In this document: piece after piece, positions 44,303-50,373 of the stretch
How positions within the stretch are numbered: the stretch's first letter is position 1
How the letters are laid out: each line of letters begins with the position of its first letter
NCBI RefSeq assembly: GCF_009362815.1
Contig: NZ_WHNX01000022.1
Coordinates: 1-50,373 of the forward strand
Source of the DNA: Alkalibaculum sporogenes
GTDB lineage: Bacteria > Bacillota > Clostridia > Eubacteriales > Alkalibacteraceae
Length of the DNA: 50,373 nucleotides
Reading direction: 5' to 3'
Made by a program: the position numbers and the translations under genes
The notes under the pieces: generated by a model
The model's database searches: none
What the model was told of the DNA's origin: nothing
What the model saw: the letters and a program-made list of their open reading frames with translations, nothing else

Positions 44303-45523
44303 TTAGGTTCGATATTCTCCATTTATTTTCACGTATTCATAACTTAAGTCACATCCCCATCCTGTAGATGAGCCCTCTCCTTCTTCCAATTCTATCCTTA
44401 TTGTTATGTCATTGTTTTTAAGTATATTAAAAGCTTTATCTTCATCAAATGTCACAGGTAAACCTTGTTCTAATAGTAATATAGATTCATTATTACTTTC
44501 AAAGTACAATGTGGCTTTATCAGGATTAAAATCTGCTCCTGAGTATCCTGCAGCACATAACACTCTTCCCCAATTAGCGTCTTCTCCAAATAAAGCAGTT
44601 TTTACTAAGTTAGAAGTTAACACTGATTTAACAATTAAGATTGCATCTTCTTTACTTTTAGCACCATTAACATTTACTTCAATAAATTTACTAGCACCTT
44701 CACCATCTCGAACAATCTCTTGGGCTAAGTACTTATTAACATATAAAAATGCATCGTAAAATATTTTATAGTTCTCATCACGGGAGATTATTTGTGCGTT
44801 ACCTGCCATTCCATTTGCTAGAGCAATAACCATATCATTTGTACTAGTATCTCCATCTACTGAAATCATATTGTAGGTGTCCTTTGTAATCTCTTTAAGC
44901 GTATCTCTGAGCAAGCTTTCGTCAATATTAATATCAGTTGTAATAAAAGAGAGCATAGTTGCCATATTTGGGTGTATCATACCTGAACCTTTTGCCATTC
45001 CCCCAATATGTATTTCCTTTCCTTCAATTTCTATCTTTACTGATATCATTTTTATATTGGTGTCAGTAGTCATAATACCTTCAGCTGCATTAATTCCCGA
45101 TACAACATCATCGTCGAGTTCTTGAACTAAACCATCTATATTGTTAGTAATTTTATCTATAGGTAGTGGCACTCCAATAACACCTGTGGAGGCTACTAAT
45201 ATCTCATGTTGATCTGCTCCTATAGATTTTGCAAGAGTCTTTGCAGTTAATACTGTATCTTCATACCCTTTTTGTCCAGTACATGCATTGGCATTTCCAC
45301 TATTTATTACCAATGCCCTGATTTTAGAATAATTATTATATATCTCTTGATTCCATATTACTGGTGCTGCTTTGACTTTATTAGTAGTAAACAACGCAGC
45401 AAAACTACATGGAATCTCACTTAGTACTATTGATAAATCCTTCCTTTTTTTCTTTAGACCAATAAATTTTCCTCCTGATTTGAACCCCTTAGGTGCAACA
45501 ACTCCGCCTTCTACTATATGCAT
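44303..45523 (-). CDS. argJ: Glutamate N-acetyltransferase / ornithine acetyltransferase
   Basis: A 406-residue self-cleaving enzyme that recycles the acetyl group from acetylornithine to glutamate. The cleavage site lies in KGSGMIHPNMATMLSF between Ala and Thr; the new N-terminal Thr is the nucleophile. I chose the ATG that reads MHIVEGGVVAPKGF, which gives the usual family N terminus and has GAAGTGAG before it. An earlier ATG at 45556, overlapping the argC stop, is also possible. Its presence means acetyl recycling, so no argE is needed. Order argC-argJ-argB is typical. Confidence 0.94.
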   Translation of the reverse strand: MHIVEGGVVAPKGFKSGGKFIGLKKKRKDLSIVLSEIPCSFAALFTTNKVKAAPVIWNQEIYNNYSKIRALVINSGNANACTGQKGYEDTVLTAKTLAKSIGADQHEILVASTGVIGVPLPIDKITNNIDGLVQELDDDVVSGINAAEGIMTTDTNIKMISVKIEIEGKEIHIGGMAKGSGMIHPNMATMLSFITTDINIDESLLRDTLKEITKDTYNMISVDGDTSTNDMVIALANGMAGNAQIISRDENYKIFYDAFLYVNKYLAQEIVRDGEGASKFIEVNVNGAKSKEDAILIVKSVLTSNLVKTALFGEDANWGRVLCAAGYSGADFNPDKATLYFESNNESILLLEQGLPVTFDEDKAFNILKNNDITIRIELEEGEGSSTGWGCDLSYEYVKINGEYRT

Positions 45524-45555
45524 AATTCTCACTTCTTTCTTATTTGTTTTTCCCA

Positions 45556-46602
45556 TTATACTGGAAATATTGCTATATCTTCTAATCCTGTTGTCTCGTC
45601 TAAACCAAATAAAATGTTCATATTCTGTACCGCTTGCCCTGCGGCTCCTTTTATAAGATTGTCAATTGCTCCAACTACTATTAAGGTATTTGTTCTAGAA
45701 TCTAAATTAATACCTATGTCACAATAGTTTGATCCTTTTACCCACTTAGTCTCAGGATTTATTCCCTTATTTAATAATCTTACGAAATAATCATCTTTAT
45801 AAAACTCACGATAAATATTGTAAATATCGTCAATATGAATATCTTCCGTTAATCTAATGTAGCAAGTTGCTAATATCCCTCTATTCATAGGTACTAAGTG
45901 TGGAGTAAAAATCAAATGTATATCCTCTCCAGCTATTACAGATAACTGTTCTTCAATCTCTGGTGTATGTCTATGGGATGCAACTTTATAAGCTTTAATT
46001 GATTCATTACACTCAGTAAAATGGGTAGAAATATCTAAACTTCTTCCTGCACCAGTTACTCCAGATTTAGCATCTATTATTAGTGACTTTTTATCAATAA
46101 AACTCTTATCCATAATTGGTGCTAGGGATAGTATGCTGCAAGTAGTATAACAGCCTGGATTAGCTATTAATTTATACTTACCAATGTTTTCTCTATTTAA
46201 CTCACACAAACCATAAATAGAATCTTCTTTAAGAAGTGTTTCATTACCATGCTTTGTGTTATACCAATTCTCGTAGATGCTTAAATCGCTTATTCTGAAG
46301 TCTGCCCCTAAATCTATAATCTTTGCTTTAGATATAATATCTTTTGTTACTATATTAGAAGCAACTCCATGAGGTAGTGCCAAAAATATTATATCTACAT
46401 CTTTACATATTTTATCAACATCATTCACTTCAAATGTTAAATTACTCCGTTTAATATAATTACCATACATACTATCATATCTTTCATTTATATTACTTCT
46501 AGATGTGATTACTTTAATATCTACATTTGGATGTTGATACAAAAGTCTTATAAGTTCTTGCCCTGCATATCCTGAAGCTCCTACAACTGCTACCTTAATC
46601 AA
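45556..46602 (-). CDS. argC: N-acetyl-gamma-glutamyl-phosphate reductase
   Basis: A 348-residue NADPH enzyme of arginine synthesis. The nucleotide-binding start is VAVVGASGYAGQELIRLL, the catalytic Cys151 lies in IANPGCYTTCS, and ASHRHTPEIEEQ holds the active-site His. I chose TTG at 46602 (reading MIKVAVVG), which has AGAGGTG at a normal distance; an upstream GTG lies inside that site. It is the first gene of the argC-J-B-D-carAB unit, with a promoter that overlaps the divergent argG promoter. Confidence 0.94.
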   Translation of the reverse strand: MIKVAVVGASGYAGQELIRLLYQHPNVDIKVITSRSNINERYDSMYGNYIKRSNLTFEVNDVDKICKDVDIIFLALPHGVASNIVTKDIISKAKIIDLGADFRISDLSIYENWYNTKHGNETLLKEDSIYGLCELNRENIGKYKLIANPGCYTTCSILSLAPIMDKSFIDKKSLIIDAKSGVTGAGRSLDISTHFTECNESIKAYKVASHRHTPEIEEQLSVIAGEDIHLIFTPHLVPMNRGILATCYIRLTEDIHIDDIYNIYREFYKDDYFVRLLNKGINPETKWVKGSNYCDIGINLDSRTNTLIVVGAIDNLIKGAAGQAVQNMNILFGLDETTGLEDIAIFPV

Positions 46603-46651
46603 ATTTAACACCTCTTCAATTTATATCAATAATATTTTATATTTATTTATA

Positions 46652-46709
46652 TTGCATATTATACATTATTATTGTATAATTATTCAATAGTAAAATGAAT
46701 TATTTTTAT
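46652..46709. promoter_or_regulatory. Divergent overlapping argC/argG promoters with ARG-box-like sites
   Basis: Plus: TTGCAT (46652-46657), 17 bp, TATAAT (46675-46680) for argG. Minus: TTGAAT (46682-46687), 18 bp, TATAAT (46658-46663) for argC. The -10 of one lies against the -35 of the other. TGTATAATTATTCA (46673-46686) is one base from the ArgR consensus TGAATNNNNATTCA, and TGAATTATTTTTAT (46696-46709) is a second, weaker site. One ArgR hexamer could shut both promoters. argR itself is not in the window. Confidence 0.75.
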
Positions 46710-46723
46710 TGGAGGAATATAGA

Positions 46724-47935
46724 ATGAAAGAAAAAGTAATATTAGCATACTCAGGCGGTTTAGATACAACAACTATTATACCCTGGTTAAAGGAAAACTA
46801 TGATTACGAAGTAATTGCTGTTTGTATTGATGTAGGCCAAGGTCAAGAAATTGATGGTTTAGAAGAAAGAGCTATTTCTTCAGGTGCAAGCAAATTATAC
46901 ATAGATGATGTACGTGAAGAATTTGTACAAAATTACGTTTACCCTACTATGAAAGCTGGAGCTGTGTATGAAAACAAGTATCTCTTAGGTACTTCCATAG
47001 CTCGACCGCTGATTGCACAGAGACTAGTTCATTATGCCTTATTAGAAGGTGCAGTTGCTATATGCCATGGCGCTACAGGCAAAGGAAATGATCAAGTGCG
47101 ATTTGAATTGACTATGACAGCTTTAGCACCCCACTTGAAAATCATAGCACCTTGGAGAATTTGGGATATTAAATCTAGGGAAGACGCAATAACCTACTGT
47201 TTAAAACACGATATTAAACTAAATATGAAAAAAGATACTAGTTATAGTAGGGATAGAAACTTATGGCATGTAAGCCACGAAGGTTTAGAACTTGAAGACC
47301 CTTCTATTGAACCTGATTTATCAAAAATACTACAGATGTCAAACACAATAGAAAATGCCCCAAATGAGGCTGAATATGTAGAACTAGAATTTGAAAAAGG
47401 TATCCCAATAAAATTAAATGGAAAAGAACTAAACGGGAATGATATGATTACAGCGTTAAATGAAATTGGTGGAAAACACGCTATTGGCGTTATTGACTTA
47501 GTTGAAAATAGAATTGTCGGCATGAAATCTAGGGGAGTCTATGAAACTCCTGGCGGCACTATTCTTTATAGAGCCCACGAAGAACTAGAACATTTATGCT
47601 TAGACAAACAAACTTACTCCTATAAACAAACTTTATCAATTAAATACGCTGAGTTAGTATATAGTGGTGAATGGTTTACTCCACTTCGAGAAGCTTTAGA
47701 AGCATTTGTTGAAACTACACAAGAATCTATATCAGGTGTCGTTAAACTTAAATTATTCAAAGGAAATATAATATCAGCAGGTGCAACTTCTCCAAATTCA
47801 TTGTATAATGAAGAAATTGCTAGCTTTACTACTGGTGACTTATACGATCATAAGGACGCGGAAGGTTTTATTAGATTGTTTGGTTTACCACTTAGAGTAA
47901 GAGCACTTATGAAAATGCAAAAGAATCAACCATGA
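46724..47935 (+). CDS. argG: Argininosuccinate synthase
   Basis: A 403-residue enzyme that joins citrulline and aspartate with ATP. The N-type ATP pyrophosphatase loop is [10 protein letters not shown] (residues 8-17), and [23 protein letters not shown] and [15 protein letters not shown] are family blocks. ATG is at 46724 after GGAGG; five in-frame codons upstream lie on the ribosome site and are unlikely to be read. It begins the two-gene unit argG-argH, transcribed away from argC. Confidence 0.96.
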   Translation: MKEKVILAYSGGLDTTTIIPWLKENYDYEVIAVCIDVGQGQEIDGLEERAISSGASKLYIDDVREEFVQNYVYPTMKAGAVYENKYLLGTSIARPLIAQRLVHYALLEGAVAICHGATGKGNDQVRFELTMTALAPHLKIIAPWRIWDIKSREDAITYCLKHDIKLNMKKDTSYSRDRNLWHVSHEGLELEDPSIEPDLSKILQMSNTIENAPNEAEYVELEFEKGIPIKLNGKELNGNDMITALNEIGGKHAIGVIDLVENRIVGMKSRGVYETPGGTILYRAHEELEHLCLDKQTYSYKQTLSIKYAELVYSGEWFTPLREALEAFVETTQESISGVVKLKLFKGNIISAGATSPNSLYNEEIASFTTGDLYDHKDAEGFIRLFGLPLRVRALMKMQKNQP

Positions 47936-47956
47936 TAAAAAAAAGGATGTGACTTC

Positions 47957-49345
47957 ATGAAACTTTGGGGAGGACGGTTTACAAAAGACACTAGCCAGTT
48001 AACTGATGATTTTAATTCTTCTATACATTTTGACAATATATTGTACAGTTATGATATCCAAGGAAGTATAGCCCATGCAACTATGCTAGGAAAGCAAGGA
48101 ATTATTAGTATAGATGAAGCTGAACTTATAATAAAAGGACTCAATGAAATTCTACAAGAAATTAAAATGGGCAAAGTAGAATTTGATGTTTCTGCAGAAG
48201 ATATTCATATGAATGTAGAAAAATTCCTCATAAATAAGATAGGTGATACTGGAAAAAAACTTCACACAGGCAGAAGTAGAAATGACCAAGTAGCCCTAGA
48301 TATTCGAATGTATGTAAAAGATAAAATTAAACATATTGATAGTTTACTACACGAATTACATGAGGTATTAGTAAATATTGCAGAAAAAAATATAGATACA
48401 ATTATGCCTGGCTATACACATCTACAGAAAGCGCAACCCATAACCTTAGCTCACCATGTACTAGCTTACTTTGAAATGTTTAAAAGGGATCGTGAAAGGC
48501 TTTCAGATTGTTATAAAAGAGTAAATATTATGCCCCTAGGTGCAGGAGCTCTAGCAACTACCACCTACAATTTAGATCGAACTTATGTCTCAAAATTACT
48601 AGATTTTGATGGTATAACTATGAATAGTTTGGATTCTGTATCAGATCGAGATTTTTGTATAGAATTTATGAGTGCCATGTCCCTAATGATGATGCACTTA
48701 AGTAGGTTTAGCGAAGAGATTATCCTTTGGTGTTCTGATGAATTTAATTTCATACAATTAGATGATGAATATAGTACTGGCAGTAGTATTATGCCACAAA
48801 AGAAAAACCCAGATATAGCAGAACTAGTAAGAGGTAAAACTGGAAGAGTTTACGGTAATTTACTAGCCTTACTTACTACCATGAAAGGATTACCTTTGGC
48901 ATATAACAAAGATATGCAAGAAGATAAAGAAGCATTATTTGATTCTGTAAATACTCTTTCCATGGCTATACCAATTTTCACAAAAATGCTTGCCACATTA
49001 AAAGTAAATAAAGAAGTCATGTATAAGTCAGCAGGCAGAGGATTTACTAACGCTACTGATGCAGCAGATTGGCTAGTCAAAAATAAAGTACCATTTAGAG
49101 AAGCACACGAAATAATTGGAAAATTAGTACTTTATAGCATTGAAAATAATAAAACACTAGAAGAATTAACTATTGAAGAATATAAGAATATTTCTGATTG
49201 CTTTGATGAAACAGTATATAGTAGTATAACTCTAGAAGCATGTGTAAATAATCGAAAAGTAGATGGAGGTCCATCTAAAGAAAGTATAGAAAAAGTAATT
49301 TTTATTAATAAGAATTACTTGTTAAATAATTCTATACAAAAATAG
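47957..49345 (+). CDS. argH: Argininosuccinate lyase
   Basis: A 462-residue fumarase/aspartase-family lyase releasing arginine and fumarate. Motifs: MKLWGGRF at the start, [30 protein letters not shown] and the superfamily signature [12 protein letters not shown] with its mobile-loop serines. The family's usual length is kept. It starts 21 bases after argG, with AAAGGATG before the ATG. A dispersed repeat overlaps its final bases. Confidence 0.96.
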   Translation: MKLWGGRFTKDTSQLTDDFNSSIHFDNILYSYDIQGSIAHATMLGKQGIISIDEAELIIKGLNEILQEIKMGKVEFDVSAEDIHMNVEKFLINKIGDTGKKLHTGRSRNDQVALDIRMYVKDKIKHIDSLLHELHEVLVNIAEKNIDTIMPGYTHLQKAQPITLAHHVLAYFEMFKRDRERLSDCYKRVNIMPLGAGALATTTYNLDRTYVSKLLDFDGITMNSLDSVSDRDFCIEFMSAMSLMMMHLSRFSEEIILWCSDEFNFIQLDDEYSTGSSIMPQKKNPDIAELVRGKTGRVYGNLLALLTTMKGLPLAYNKDMQEDKEALFDSVNTLSMAIPIFTKMLATLKVNKEVMYKSAGRGFTNATDAADWLVKNKVPFREAHEIIGKLVLYSIENNKTLEELTIEEYKNISDCFDETVYSSITLEACVNNRKVDGGPSKESIEKVIFINKNYLLNNSIQK

Positions 49346-49374
49346 CGACTTAGACGCTTATTCAAGTATAATAG
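49341..49374. repeat. Second dispersed repeat family, copy 2
   Basis: AATAGCGACTTAGACGCTTA then TTCAAGTATAATAG matches 16640-16674 with few substitutions. It starts within the last codons of argH and supplies its stop codon. ATTCAAGTATA recurs just after it, at about 49379. Confidence 0.65.
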
Positions 49375-49386
49375 AGAAATTCAAGT

Positions 49387-49411
49387 ATAGGCTGCCAAAC
49401 TGGCAGCCTAT
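49387..49411. terminator. Hairpin after argH
   Basis: ATAGGCTGCC and GGCAGCCTAT, perfect 10-bp stem with a 5-base loop, between the convergent argH and the DUF2284-type gene. The T tract is weak on both strands. Confidence 0.6.
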
Positions 49412-49478
49412 TGATCATAAAACATATTACACAGTATTTCTTAAATTTTTAATTATATCTAATTGCTATTTTATATTC

Positions 49479-50003
49479 TTAATACAATATCCCACCAATA
49501 TATGTAACAGTATTAGGTCCGTTATTGTACTGTAAATTATTATCTTTCATTAATGACATTACGTCAATACCACTTGCTTCTAGTGATATAATCTTATCCT
49601 CAGGTCGTCTACATGGTTTATCTTCTGGATATGTACATGTTTTGCATAACGAACATGCTCCTACTCCAAATATCTTAAAATCAAAGTCTTTGCCAAAACC
49701 TTTCTTGACTGACAATAACTTTTCCTGAAAATCTTTAGCGCTATTAACCATGCCCTCCCAATCGTATGAATCATTTAATTCATAAACCTCATGAAGCACC
49801 ATAAAATTATTATAATTTTCAAATGTATCTCTAATCGAATCTAAATTCTCTATAGCTGGTGGACATACCCAGTTCTTACCGTAACTACCACAATAATTTT
49901 TCTCACAAAGATTTCTTACCTCATCACTTAGGATTATAGAATCTTTGTCTATTTGATTATAGTTCGATATTTTACCTTGTACTACATCTACTATCGCTTC
50001 CAC
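49479..50003 (-). CDS. Cysteine-rich DUF2284-type protein
   Basis: A 174-residue soluble protein with a cysteine pattern typical of predicted metal-binding DUF2284 proteins: LCEKNYCGSYGKNWVCPP (about residues 32-50) and CSLCKTCTYPEDKPCRRPEDKIISLEASGIDV (about 116-150). Several cysteines are spaced as in iron-sulfur proteins, but no function is established. Start is GTG with AAGGAG before it. It stands alone next to the arginine genes and is convergent with argH. In anaerobes such proteins are often seen beside corrinoid or redox genes; that link is not visible here. Confidence 0.72.
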   Translation of the reverse strand: MEAIVDVVQGKISNYNQIDKDSIILSDEVRNLCEKNYCGSYGKNWVCPPAIENLDSIRDTFENYNNFMVLHEVYELNDSYDWEGMVNSAKDFQEKLLSVKKGFGKDFDFKIFGVGACSLCKTCTYPEDKPCRRPEDKIISLEASGIDVMSLMKDNNLQYNNGPNTVTYIGGILY

Positions 50004-50373
50004 TACATCATCTCCTTTTTATAAACTTCACTAATATCTTTAGCACTATATTTAAACATGTACAATTCAACTTAACTCCATTATATTATATAATAGTTTG
50101 ATTATACAATAAATTAATGGATAATCGTAAATTTACTAGTAATTACCAGGGCTATCTAATGATAAAACAAAGAAAAAATGGAATATGATTTTGTCTCATA
50201 TACATGATGAGAGCAAGAGTATGTTTAAAACAAACTCAAACACGCTGTCGCATACTGTATGAAAGAACTCGAAGATTAACTAAATTTTTGAAACTCGCTA
50301 CGCTCAAACAGTCAAAAATTCTTGACGTTAATCGTCTCCTTCTTTTGAATTTAGCGAAGCTATCGTTTGCTAA
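50004..50373. other. Gene-free end region with an imperfect long inverted repeat
   Basis: No reading frame with a ribosome site is seen. An inverted repeat spans about 50272-50335: GATTAAC with GTTAATC outside and AATTTTTGA (50283-50291) with TCAAAAATT (50312-50320) inside, around a loop with CTCGCTACGCTC. The composition differs from the neighbouring genes, and similar hairpins with a GC-rich loop in an AT-rich stem occur at 1-236. It may be another palindromic repeat cut by the window edge. Confidence 0.5.

Noticed and set aside
1-50373. CRISPR arrays, transposase genes, tRNA or rRNA genes
   Set aside because: No regularly spaced short repeats, transposase motifs or cloverleaf sequences were seen on either strand.

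Overview
The window is about 50 kb of AT-rich DNA from a low-GC anaerobic Firmicute. The carbonyl branch of the Wood-Ljungdahl pathway is complete, the methyl branch is partial, and there is an extra methyl-transfer corrinoid module. This points to an acetogen or a related C1/amino-acid-using member of the Clostridia. Promoters are easy to read (TTGACA-like -35, 17-18 bp, TATAAT-like -10), Shine-Dalgarno sites are strong, and several genes start with TTG or GTG. I cannot name the genus.

Layout. 1-0.6 kb: tandem palindromic repeats, then a minus-strand cobalamin riboswitch with its own promoter and terminator; the gene it controls lies left of the window. 0.6-3.3 kb: two sugar-phosphate-isomerase-like TIM barrels and a short amidohydrolase, pathway unknown. 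3.5-7.7 kb (minus): folD, fchA, fhs and an MtgA-like methyl-THF:corrinoid methyltransferase. 7.9-14.5 kb: a corrinoid reactivator, two paralogous corrinoid proteins, a probable DUF3786 protein and ilvB-ilvH. 14.7-28.2 kb (minus): the CODH/ACS cluster, in transcription order acsA-cooC-acsB1, then acsF-acsD-acsC-acsE-acsB2-acsV. 29-36 kb: a penicillin-binding protein, an RluA-type pseudouridine synthase, a 6S-like RNA, pheA, typA and a glycerophosphodiesterase. 36.5-49.3 kb: arcA, then an arginine block with carB, carA, argD, argB, argJ and argC on the minus strand and argG-argH divergent. A DUF2284-type protein and another inverted repeat close the window.

How the genes work together. MtgA can move methyl groups between a corrinoid protein and THF. 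Fhs, FchA and FolD handle formyl- to methylene-THF. AcsE passes the methyl group of methyl-THF to the corrinoid iron-sulfur protein AcsCD, which AcsV reactivates. AcsA supplies CO and AcsB makes acetyl-CoA. No methylene-THF reductase, formate dehydrogenase or substrate-specific corrinoid methyltransferase is present here.

The most notable signals are: (1) a shared GntR-type palindrome, TTGTATATACAA, just downstream of the promoters of three C1 units (mtgA-fhs, the second corrinoid protein, acsA-cooC-acsB1), which suggests a dedicated C1/corrinoid repressor; (2) two full-length acsB genes with one acsA; (3) a FolD that lacks the usual cyclohydrolase lysine and glutamine and sits beside fchA. 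All calls come from reading the sequence; no database search was made.
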